DNA from: Mycobacterium sp.
GTDB taxonomy: Bacteria; Actinomycetota; Actinomycetes; Mycobacteriales; Mycobacteriaceae
Reading direction: 5' to 3'
NCBI GenBank assembly: GCA_025965815.1
Contig: JAOPWF010000333.1
Span: forward strand, 1-15,733
Length of the DNA stretch: 15,733 bases
Shown: positions 1 through 6,731 of the stretch, in pieces
Numbering within the stretch: position 1 is the stretch's first letter
Layout of the letters: each line of letters begins with the position of its first letter
Program-made: the position numbers and the translations under genes
The notes under the pieces: model-generated
Seen by the model: only the letters and a program-made list of their open reading frames with translations
Told to the model about the DNA's origin: nothing
The model's database searches: none

Positions 1-1259
1 GCGACGCCAGGGTTGTGCTGATCGGCGAGAGTTCGCACGGCACGCACGAGTTCTACCAAACCCGCGCCGAGATCACGAAGTGGTTGATCGAGAAGAAGGG
101 ATTCGATGCGGTTGCCGCAGAAGCCGACTGGCCGGACGCCTACCGGGTGAACCGCTACGTCCGGGGCATCGGCAAGGATGCGACCGCGGATGAAGCGCTG
201 CGCGAATTTCAGCGGTTCCCGACCTGGATGTGGCGCAATACGGTGGTCCGCGACTTCGCCGACTGGCTGCGTGAGCGCAATCAGCGGGTGGACGGCGAGC
301 GGCGGGCCGGCTTCTACGGCCTTGATCTGTACAGCCTGCACCGGTCGATGCAGGAGGTGATCGCCTATCTCGAGACGGTCGACCCGGCGGCGGCGGCCCG
401 CGCTCGCGAGCGGTATTCCTGCTTCGACCACGTGTCCGCGGCCGACGACGGACAGGCATATGGCTTCGCGGCGGCGTTCGGCGCCGGTGCATCGTGCGAG
501 CAGCAGGCGGTCGACCAGTTGGTCGAGGTTCAGCGCAATGCGCTGGACTACGCCCGCCGCGACGGGCTGCTCGCCGAGGATGAACAGTTCTACGCCGAGC
601 GCAACGCACAGGTCGTCCGCAATGCCGAGGAGTACTACCGCGGGATGTTCACCGGGCGGGTCAACACCTGGAATCTGCGGGACCTGCACATGGCGGACAC
701 CCTGGACGCGTTGCTCGAGCACCTGGATCACGACGACTCGCTATCCTCCCGAATCGTGGTGTGGGCCCACAACTCCCACGTCGGCGATGCCCGCGCGACC
801 GAGGTGTCCGCCGACGGCCAGATCACATTGGGACAAATCGCACGGGAGAGTTACGGCGACAAGTCGAGGCTGATCGGCATGTGCACCTACAGCGGAACCG
901 TGACCGCCGCCAGCGAATGGGGTGGCATCGCGGAGCGCAAGACGGTCAGACCCGGCCTCCCCAACAGCGTCGAGGAACTGTTCCACGAAACCGAGAAGGA
1001 CGCGTTCTTCGTTGCCATGCGCCAGGAACGCGGAGACGGGGTATCGGCCGAGCCGCTGGATGACGTCCGGTTGGGCCGTGCGATCGGGGTGATCTACCGA
1101 CCCGAGACCGAACGGCAGAGCCACTATTTCCATGTCCGGCCGGCCGAACAGTTCGACGCGATGATCCACCTAGAGAACACGCGAGCGTTGGAGCCACTCG
1201 AGCTGACCAGTGAGTGGATCGCCGGCGAGGTACCGGAGACTTATCCATCCGGACTTTAG
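1..1259 (+). CDS. Erythromycin esterase family protein (5' end missing)
   Basis: The reading frame is open from the left edge (first full codon at position 3) to a TAG at 1257-1259, so the gene starts outside the window. The GTG at 15 is an internal Val codon and not a start. The frame begins [17 protein letters not shown]; the G-E-x-x-H-G-x-x-E-F block is the N-terminal active-site motif of the family. A second His motif, [10 protein letters not shown], lies at about residues 255-264 of the visible part. The proteins form an alpha-helical fold and use His/Glu for metal-independent hydrolysis of ester or lactone bonds, but most actinobacterial members have no proven substrate. As I recall it, the closest match is the C-terminal half of M. 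tuberculosis Rv2030c, where this domain is fused to a phosphoribosyltransferase; whether that fusion exists here cannot be seen. The gene is convergent with htdY, with 3 bp between the stop codons. The family call is firm; a role in macrolide resistance is not supported. Confidence 0.9.
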   Translation, partial: DARVVLIGESSHGTHEFYQTRAEITKWLIEKKGFDAVAAEADWPDAYRVNRYVRGIGKDATADEALREFQRFPTWMWRNTVVRDFADWLRERNQRVDGERRAGFYGLDLYSLHRSMQEVIAYLETVDPAAAARARERYSCFDHVSAADDGQAYGFAAAFGAGASCEQQAVDQLVEVQRNALDYARRDGLLAEDEQFYAERNAQVVRNAEEYYRGMFTGRVNTWNLRDLHMADTLDALLEHLDHDDSLSSRIVVWAHNSHVGDARATEVSADGQITLGQIARESYGDKSRLIGMCTYSGTVTAASEWGGIAERKTVRPGLPNSVEELFHETEKDAFFVAMRQERGDGVSAEPLDDVRLGRAIGVIYRPETERQSHYFHVRPAEQFDAMIHLENTRALEPLELTSEWIAGEVPETYPSGL

Positions 1260-1262
1260 CTC

Positions 1263-2132
1263 TCAGTCGGTGTACTCGGCCACGCCGTCCTCGAGGACCA
1301 TCCGGGTATCCGAGCCGTCCAGGCCTGCGGCCTCGGTGCGGAACACCGCCTGGCCCGGCGCCGTGCGCCAAATGGAGGTGGTCAGCGTCTCGCCGGGGAA
1401 CACCGGTGAGGTGAAACGCGCCGCCACCGAGCTGATCTTCGATGCGTCGCCGTCGCCGAGTGCGGCGACCAGCGCGCGGCCGGCCACCCCATAGGTGCAC
1501 AGCCCGTGCAGGATCGGCTTCGGAAAGCCCGCCATCTCGCGGGCGAACCACGGGTCACTGTGCAACGGGTTTCGGTCGCCGGAGAGCCGGTAGATCAGCG
1601 CCTGGTCCTCACGGGTGGGCAGGGCGATGCGCGCGTCGGGTTCCCGCTCGGGAAGCTCCGGCCCCTTCGCGCGCTGCCCGGGCTCACCACCGAACCCGCC
1701 GGCGCCGCGGATCACCAGTGTGGTCAGGGTCTCCACTACGACCGCCGACGTCTTCGGGTCCGTGCCGCGGCCCCGCAGTATCACCACCGCGTTCTTGCCC
1801 TCACCCTTGTCCTGGATGTCGGCGACCTCGGCCACCACGCTCAACTTGCCCGCGGGGGGCAGCGGCGAGAACAGCCGGATCTGCTGAGATCCGTGCAGCA
1901 GCAGGCCGAGGTTGAACGTTCCGATCTTCGCCAGCGCAGTGAACGGCGAACAGGCGATGACGGCGTAGGTCGGCAGCACCTGCTGGGGAATGCCGTGGCT
2001 GCTCTCGGTGGTGAACGCGAGGTCCGCGGTGCCTGCGCCCACACCGAGCGCATAAAGCAAGGTGTCGCGGTCGGTCCATTCGAAGAGCTGCGGTTCCGTC
2101 GTCGCGCCAATTGCCGTGGGATCGATCGCCAT
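1263..2132 (-). CDS. htdY: (3R)-hydroxyacyl-CoA/ACP dehydratase, HtdY type (MaoC-like double hotdog)
   Basis: This 289-residue protein matches the length of mycobacterial HtdY (Rv3389c, about 290). It should interconvert (3R)-hydroxyacyl and trans-2-enoyl thioesters in the cytoplasm. The hydratase-2 motif is at about residues 181-191, YRLSGDRNPLH, giving the catalytic pair Asp186 and His191, followed by the usual F-P-x-P-I-L-H-G segment (203-210). The N-terminal half (about 15-140) is the degenerate first hotdog, as expected for a double-hotdog enzyme. The ATG at 2130-2132 is chosen because AGGGGAG stands just upstream and the homologues begin here; the frame stays open 27 codons further, but that part resembles nothing in the family. 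The gene is divergent from the lpqD remnant, with 59 bp between them. Whether it serves fatty acid synthesis, beta-oxidation or both cannot be told from sequence. Confidence 0.9.
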   Translation of the reverse strand: MAIDPTAIGATTEPQLFEWTDRDTLLYALGVGAGTADLAFTTESSHGIPQQVLPTYAVIACSPFTALAKIGTFNLGLLLHGSQQIRLFSPLPPAGKLSVVAEVADIQDKGEGKNAVVILRGRGTDPKTSAVVVETLTTLVIRGAGGFGGEPGQRAKGPELPEREPDARIALPTREDQALIYRLSGDRNPLHSDPWFAREMAGFPKPILHGLCTYGVAGRALVAALGDGDASKISSVAARFTSPVFPGETLTTSIWRTAPGQAVFRTEAAGLDGSDTRMVLEDGVAEYTD

Positions 2133-2135
2133 TGA

Positions 2136-2142
2136 CTCCCCT
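2136..2142 (-). promoter_or_regulatory. Ribosome binding site of htdY
   Basis: On the minus strand the sequence GAAAGGGGAGTCA directly precedes the ATG at 2132. The AGGGGAG core is 3 nt from the start, and the overlapping GAAAGGGG gives more usual spacing. This decides the start against the longer open frame upstream. Confidence 0.65.
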
Positions 2143-2191
2143 TTCCTGTCCACCGGACGATAGCCGCTCCCGGTGGGGCACGCTGATACGC

Positions 2192-2668
2192 ATGCCCCGC
2201 AGCCGTCGAACACTCGTCAAGGGCGGAGCCGCGCTCGCCGCGGTGTTCCTTGTCGGTGCCTGCGCGTCCGGCCACGCCAGCCAGCCACCACGCCGTTCCC
2301 GGTCCAGGCCTGACGCCGACGGGGATCCGAGCAGGCCAACCAGGTCGCGGACCCACTGCGGCACAATGACTATGACGGCATCTTCGCCTCGACGATGGTG
2401 CGGACTCAGCAGACCGCGGCACCGTTGTCGAAGGATCTCGGGGAGCCGGTCAACGTCCTTCCCGGGCTGCGGGAGACCTCGGCGGGCGCGCTCGCACCCC
2501 CGAATCGGTCGGCGGCAACCAGTTCAACGATGAGTTCGGCGCGGCGGTCCGGGACATCTACGACAGCGGCGGCGCCAAACCGATCGCGTTCTCGCACGGC
2601 GGCTCAACGGAAATCCCGCCGACGGCTGGACGCTGGTGGACTGGGACGGCACCAAGCCCGCGCCGTAG
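2192..2668 (+). pseudogene. lpqD: lpqD remnant (phosphoglycerate-mutase-family lipoprotein, frameshifted)
   Basis: Five collinear pieces of one histidine-phosphatase-like lipoprotein lie in different frames. Piece 1 (2192 to about 2290) is an N-terminal lipoprotein signal with a twin-arginine-like SRRTLVK, a hydrophobic stretch and the lipobox LVGAC. Piece 2 (about 2292-2328) reads AVPGPGLTPTGI. Piece 3 (2329 to about 2500) reads EQANQVADPLRHNDYDGIF and then MVRTQQTAAPLSKDLG. Piece 4 (about 2505-2603) reads GGNQFNDEFGAAVRDIYDSG and then PIAFSHGG. Piece 5 (2606-2668) reads NPADGWTLVDWDGTKPAP and ends at TAG. The RHG-region segment after the signal, a central segment and the segment after SHGG are missing. 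The remnant is 477 bp, against about 710 bp for M. tuberculosis lpqD (Rv3390, 236 residues from memory). The position next to htdY fits. No intact product is possible; a short secreted peptide from the first frame cannot be excluded. Sequencing error is unlikely because whole segments are missing. Confidence 0.85.
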
Positions 2669-2715
2669 CAACACCCGGGTGCGCCATCGACACCGCCGCA
2701 TGATTAGGTGGGCTA

Positions 2716-3576
2716 ATGACATCGGGGATCAACCAGGTGCTGGCCCTGTTCGACCTCGAGCAGGACAGCGACGGGTCGTTCCTGGGCAACCAACAGGACA
2801 GTCCCAATCACCACATCATCGGCAGCGTGGTCGCCGCCCAGGCGTTGATGGCGGCGAGCCGGACCACCTCCGGACGCCCGCCGCACAGCGCGCACATGTA
2901 TTTCCTGCGCCTCGGCGATGCCCGGCACCAGGTGCGCTATCAGGTGACATCGCTGCGCGACGGTGGCACGTTCTCCACCCGGCGGGTGACGGCAACTCAG
3001 AACGACGCCGTGCTGTTCGAGGCGCTGGCGTCCTACAGTTCGGGCAGCGGCGAGCCGGTCGAATACCGGCAGCAGGCTCCGGACGCACCCGACCCGGAGA
3101 CGTTGGTCAGCGTGTCGGAGCAGGTGGCGCCCTACGGCGACGAGGGAGGGTGGTGGAAGCAGCAGCGTCCCTTTGACATGCGCTACGTCGACGGAATGCC
3201 GCGGATCTGGGATCCCGACCAACCGCCGCGACCGGAAGTCCGGCTGTGGCTGCACGCAGAAGGCACCGTTCCCGACGACCTGGTGGTGAACAGCTGCCTG
3301 CTGGCCTACATCAGCGCGCTGACGTTGCTGGAAGGCGCGATGACGGTGGTTGGCGCGACGCCGTCGGGGCCGCGGCTGTCCGCGCTGGTCGACCACTCCG
3401 TCTGGTTTCACCACCCCGCGGACTTCTCCGACTGGCTGCTCTACGACCAGCGGCTGCCCAGCCTCATCGGCGGGCGGGGGAAGTCGACCGGGACGATCTA
3501 CAACCGCACCGGCGAGCTGGTGTGCATGGCGACGCAGGAAGGCTACTTCCCGCCCGGGCGGGCCGCGCGCTGCTAA
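2716..3576 (+). CDS. tesB: Acyl-CoA thioesterase II (TesB family, double hotdog)
   Basis: This 286-residue protein is the usual length for TesB (E. coli TesB is 286). It hydrolyses acyl-CoA to free fatty acid and CoA. The first hotdog runs from about 5 to 115 and includes GSVVAAQALMAA (36-47) and HSAHMYFLRLGD (57-68); the second runs from about 180 to 280. The catalytic triad of the family (Asp, Thr/Ser, Gln in E. coli) is matched by Asp226 in LVDHSVWFH, probably Ser249, and Gln274 in ATQEGYF. The ATG at 2716 has AGGTGGG 3 nt upstream and gives the expected N-terminus. The gene starts 47 bp after the lpqD remnant and ends 50 bp before the acrA1-type gene on the same strand. In M. tuberculosis, as I recall, no thioesterase gene lies between lpqD and acrA1, so this is a local difference. 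The chain-length preference is unknown. Confidence 0.9.
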   Translation: MTSGINQVLALFDLEQDSDGSFLGNQQDSPNHHIIGSVVAAQALMAASRTTSGRPPHSAHMYFLRLGDARHQVRYQVTSLRDGGTFSTRRVTATQNDAVLFEALASYSSGSGEPVEYRQQAPDAPDPETLVSVSEQVAPYGDEGGWWKQQRPFDMRYVDGMPRIWDPDQPPRPEVRLWLHAEGTVPDDLVVNSCLLAYISALTLLEGAMTVVGATPSGPRLSALVDHSVWFHHPADFSDWLLYDQRLPSLIGGRGKSTGTIYNRTGELVCMATQEGYFPPGRAARC

Positions 3577-3590
3577 GCCGGCGGCCGGTA

Positions 3591-3619
3591 TTGACGTTTG
3601 CCCGCGCAGCCGCGACGAT
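3591..3619 (+). promoter_or_regulatory. Candidate promoter for a leaderless acrA1-type mRNA
   Basis: TTGACG (3591-3596) is followed after 17 nt by GACGAT (3614-3619), and 7 nt later by the ATG at 3627. The -35 match is good and the spacing is ideal. The -10 is poor (it keeps only A at position 2 and A-T at the end). The distance to the ATG is that of mycobacterial leaderless transcripts, and no Shine-Dalgarno sequence is visible. This is inference from spacing only. Confidence 0.35.
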
Positions 3620-3626
3620 GGCTGAC

Positions 3627-5633
3627 ATGCGCTATGTCGTTACCGGCGGTACCGGGTTTATCGGCCGCCGAGTGGTATCGAGAATTCTGGCCGAGCGGCC
3701 CGACGCCGAAGTCTGGGTGCTGGTGCGCCGGGAGTCGCTGACCCGGTTCGAGCGCCTCGCCTTCGCGTGCGGCGAGCGTGCGAAAGCACTGGTCGGCGAC
3801 CTGACACTGGCGGATCTCGGGCTCGGCGAGCAGACGATCGCCGAGATCGGGCCGGTCGACCATGTCGTGCACTGCGCTGCGATCTACGACATCACCGCGG
3901 GTGAGGCCGAACAGCGGGCCGGGAATGTGGACGGCACGCGGGCCGTCATCGAGCTGACGCGACGGCTGGACGCGACTTTGCACCATGTCTCGTCCATCGC
4001 GGTGGCGGGCACCTTCGCCGGCGAGTACACCGAGGACGATTTCGACGTCGCGCAGCAGCTGCCGACGCCCTATCACCAGACCAAGTTCGAGGCCGAACTG
4101 CTGGTGCGGTCCACACCGGGGCTGCGCTTCCGCGTCTACCGGCCCGCGGTTGTCGTCGGCGATTCCCGCACCGGCGAAATGGACAAGGTCGACGGGCCGT
4201 ACTACTTCTTTCCGATCCTGGCGAAGCTGGCGAGGTTGCCGCGCTTCACCCCGATTGTGCTCCCCGACACCGGCCGCACCAACATCGTGCCGGTCGACTA
4301 CGTCGTCGACGCGCTGGTGGCCTTGCTGCATGCCGACGGCCGGGACGGCCAGACGTTCCACCTCACGGCGCCGAAGAACATCGGTCTGCGGACGATATAT
4401 CGCGGGATCGCCGCGACCGCGGGGCTGCCGCCGCTGCGCGGGTCCCTGCCCGGCGCGGTGGCCACACCCTTCCTGAAGGCCAGCGGCCGGGCCAGGGTGC
4501 TGCGCAATATGGCGGTGACCCAGCTCGGCATTCCGGCCGAGATCCTCGACGTCGTCGACCTGGCACCAACGTTCGCCTCGGAAAACACCCGGAAGGCGCT
4601 GCGTGGCAGCGGGATCGCCGTGCCGGAGTTTTCGTCCTACGCACCGCAGCTGTGGCGGTACTGGGCCGGGCAGCTGGATCCGGACCGGGCCCGTCGCGAC
4701 GACCCGGCCGGACCGCTGGTGGGTCGGCACGTGATCATCACCGGCGCGTCCAGCGGCATCGGGCGGGCCTCGGCGATCGCGGTCGCCGAACGCGGGGCCA
4801 CGGTGTTCGCACTCGCCCGTAACGCCGAGGCGCTCGACGGCCTGGTCGCCGAGATCCGGGCCGCAGGCGGTGACGCGCACGCCTTCACCTGCGACGTCAC
4901 CAACACGCCGTCCGTCGAGCACACCGTCAAGGACATCCTCGGCCGGTTCGGGCATGTCGACTATCTGGTGAACAACGACGGGCGGTCGATCCGGCGCTCG
5001 GTCATCGCCTCCACCGACCGGCTGCACGACTACGAGCGCGTGATGGCGGTCAACTACTTCGGCGCGGTGCGGATGGTGCTCGCGCTTCTGCCACACTGGC
5101 AGGAACGCCGGTTCGGCCACGTGGTGAATGTCTCCAGTGCCGGCGTTCAGGCCCGTAATCCCAAGTACAGCTCCTACCTGCCGACCAAGGCCGCGCTGGA
5201 CGCGTTCACCGATGTGGTCGCCACCGAGACGCTGTCCGACCACGTCACGTTCACCACGATCCACATGCCGCTGGTACGAACCCCGATGATCGCCCCGTCG
5301 CGGCGGCTCAACCCGGTCCCGGCGATCAGCCCCGAGCACGCGGCGGCGATGGTGGTGCGCGCCCTGGTCGACAAGCCGGTGCGCATCGACACCCCGCTGG
5401 GCACGCTCGCCGATATCGGCAACTACTTCACCCCGAAGTTGTCGCGCCGCATTCTGCATCAGCTCTACCTCGGCTATCCCGATTCGGCCGCCGCACGCGG
5501 GCTGATCCCGTCGGAGACCGTCGATCGGCCGGCACAGCGACGGCCGCGCCGGCCGGCCCGTGCCGTTACCACGTTTCGGGTTCCCCGGCCGGTCAAGCGG
5601 GCGGTACGCCGGGTGCCCGGCGTGCATTGGTGA
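3627..5633 (+). CDS. acrA1: Two-domain fatty acyl-CoA reductase, AcrA1 type
   Basis: The 668-residue protein contains two fused NAD(P)-binding modules. Residues 1 to about 355 are an extended-SDR/thioester-reductase-like domain: MRYVVTGGTGFIG supplies the Rossmann motif (7-13), HHVSS the catalytic Ser (122/123), and YHQTK (149-153) the Tyr/Lys pair. Residues about 365-620 are a classical SDR: VIITGASSGIG (369-379), Ser503/504 and YLPTK (517-521). This layout matches M. tuberculosis AcrA1 (Rv3391) and the Marinobacter-type fused reductases that take fatty acyl-CoA to alcohol, the C-terminal part resembling Acinetobacter Acr1. The likely role is making long-chain aldehydes or alcohols from acyl-CoA in the cytoplasm. 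The tail (about 625-668) is Arg/Pro-rich. The usual NNAG motif of the second domain reads NNDG (449-452). The ATG at 3627 is preferred because homologues start at MRYVVTGG; an in-frame ATG at 3618 is the alternative. Confidence 0.87.
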   Translation: MRYVVTGGTGFIGRRVVSRILAERPDAEVWVLVRRESLTRFERLAFACGERAKALVGDLTLADLGLGEQTIAEIGPVDHVVHCAAIYDITAGEAEQRAGNVDGTRAVIELTRRLDATLHHVSSIAVAGTFAGEYTEDDFDVAQQLPTPYHQTKFEAELLVRSTPGLRFRVYRPAVVVGDSRTGEMDKVDGPYYFFPILAKLARLPRFTPIVLPDTGRTNIVPVDYVVDALVALLHADGRDGQTFHLTAPKNIGLRTIYRGIAATAGLPPLRGSLPGAVATPFLKASGRARVLRNMAVTQLGIPAEILDVVDLAPTFASENTRKALRGSGIAVPEFSSYAPQLWRYWAGQLDPDRARRDDPAGPLVGRHVIITGASSGIGRASAIAVAERGATVFALARNAEALDGLVAEIRAAGGDAHAFTCDVTNTPSVEHTVKDILGRFGHVDYLVNNDGRSIRRSVIASTDRLHDYERVMAVNYFGAVRMVLALLPHWQERRFGHVVNVSSAGVQARNPKYSSYLPTKAALDAFTDVVATETLSDHVTFTTIHMPLVRTPMIAPSRRLNPVPAISPEHAAAMVVRALVDKPVRIDTPLGTLADIGNYFTPKLSRRILHQLYLGYPDSAAARGLIPSETVDRPAQRRPRRPARAVTTFRVPRPVKRAVRRVPGVHW

Positions 5634-5656
5634 GCCCGCCGCCCTGGCCGTATCGT
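5627..5656 (+). promoter_or_regulatory. Candidate promoter for a leaderless iunH mRNA
   Basis: TTGGTG (5627-5632), an 18-nt spacer and TATCGT (5651-5656) are followed 7 nt later by the GTG start at 5664. TATCGT fits the mycobacterial TANNNT -10, and the 7-nt gap is what a leaderless transcript needs. No Shine-Dalgarno sequence is visible before the GTG. The -35 overlaps the acrA1 stop codon, so iunH may have its own transcript as well as readthrough. Confidence 0.4.
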
Positions 5657-5663
5657 TGGCGGC

Positions 5664-6728
5664 GTGACAGCGGAGGATGATGGGTCAGCCGCTGTCGTTC
5701 CGGTTTTCGCCGATGTCGATACCGGCGTCGATGACGCGATGGCGCTGGTGTACCTGCTGGCCAGCCCCGACGCCGAACTGGTCGGCATCGCATCGACCGC
5801 GGGAAACGTTCCCGTGCAAGAGGTTTGCCTCAACAACCTCGGACTGCTGGAACTGTGCCAGGTCACCGGCGTGCCGGTGTCCAAGGGTGCCGAGCAGCCG
5901 GTCAGCAGCCCACTGCGGACCGCCGAGGACACCCACGGCCCCGCGGGCCTTGGCTATGCGCAGCTGTCGTCCGGCGACCGCCAGCTGACCGCCCACGACT
6001 CCGCGGAGGCCTGGATCCGCGCGGCCCACGCCTACCCCGGAGAGTTGATCGGCTTGGTCACCGGCCCGTTGACCAACCTGGCGCTCGCGCTGCGTGCCGA
6101 GCCCGCGTTGCCGACCCTGCTGCGCCGCCTGGTGATCATGGGCGGCTCCTTCGACTATCGCGGCAACACCACGCCGGTGGCCGAATGGAATATCAGCGTG
6201 GATCCCGAGGCGGCGGCCGAGGTGTTCAGCACCTGGGCGACAACGGCGGATTCGCAAACGCCGGAAAGCCTTCCGCTCGTGTTGGGCCTTAACCTCACCG
6301 AGAACATCGCGATGACGCCGACGATCCTGGCCAGGCTGGCGGCCGCGGCGGATTCGTCGACGGTGCCGATGAGCGTGCTCGACGCCCGCGGCACCAGATC
6401 GCTGGCGTCCAATCCACTGATCCGGGTGCTCGAAGACGCCATGCGGTTCTATTTCGAGTTCCATTTCGACCAGGGCGAAGGGTATCTGGCACACCTGCAC
6501 GATCCGCTCGCCGCGGCGGTCGCCCTGGATCCCGGACTGGTGCAGACCCGGACCGGCGCGGTCGACGTCGAACTGGACGGCACCATCACCCGCGGCATGA
6601 CAGTGGTCGACTGGACCGGGCGCTGGGGCCGGAAAGCCAACGCGCAGATCGGGATCGGCGTCGACCCCGCGGCCTTCTTCGAGCGGTTCATCCAGCGGGT
6701 CGGCCCGTTCGCACGTCGGCTGGGCTGA
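5664..6728 (+). CDS. iunH: Nucleoside hydrolase (inosine-uridine preferring type)
   Basis: The 354-residue protein belongs to the Ca-dependent nucleoside hydrolases, which cleave ribonucleosides to base and ribose for salvage. The hallmark FADVDTGVDDAMAL starts at about residue 15; Asp19, Asp23 and Asp24 correspond to the Ca/ribose ligands of the family. IMGGSFDYRGN and AEWNISVDPEAA form the central ribose-binding region, and HLHDPLAAAVAL provides His279 and the last metal ligand Asp280. The protein is some 40 residues longer than the typical 310; I recall M. tuberculosis iunH (Rv3393) as 308, and the extra length lies mostly in internal loops and at the C-terminus. The start is GTG at 5664, the only sensible in-frame start before the DVDTG motif. 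It ends 3 bp before the imuB stop on the other strand. Purine versus pyrimidine preference cannot be deduced. Confidence 0.9.
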   Translation: MTAEDDGSAAVVPVFADVDTGVDDAMALVYLLASPDAELVGIASTAGNVPVQEVCLNNLGLLELCQVTGVPVSKGAEQPVSSPLRTAEDTHGPAGLGYAQLSSGDRQLTAHDSAEAWIRAAHAYPGELIGLVTGPLTNLALALRAEPALPTLLRRLVIMGGSFDYRGNTTPVAEWNISVDPEAAAEVFSTWATTADSQTPESLPLVLGLNLTENIAMTPTILARLAAAADSSTVPMSVLDARGTRSLASNPLIRVLEDAMRFYFEFHFDQGEGYLAHLHDPLAAAVALDPGLVQTRTGAVDVELDGTITRGMTVVDWTGRWGRKANAQIGIGVDPAAFFERFIQRVGPFARRLG

Positions 6729-6731
6729 CTG

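Noticed and set aside
1..1259. Macrolide resistance gene
   Set aside because: Only family membership is visible; most actinobacterial relatives are not macrolide esterases and no resistance context is present.
2133..2213. Upstream extension of htdY encoding CGACVSACP, resembling a ferredoxin motif
   Set aside because: The true start at 2132 has a Shine-Dalgarno sequence and matches homologues; the extension crosses into the divergent lpqD leader, so the cysteines are chance.
3246..3626. Extension of the AcrA1-type frame by about 127 codons into tesB
   Set aside because: This region codes for conserved TesB sequence in another frame; the Rossmann motif starts right after 3627.
3573..5627. 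Long minus-strand open frame (684 codons) opposite the AcrA1-type gene
   Set aside because: High-GC shadow frame: composition biased to Arg, Gly and Asp, no motif, and the plus strand has two complete SDR domains.
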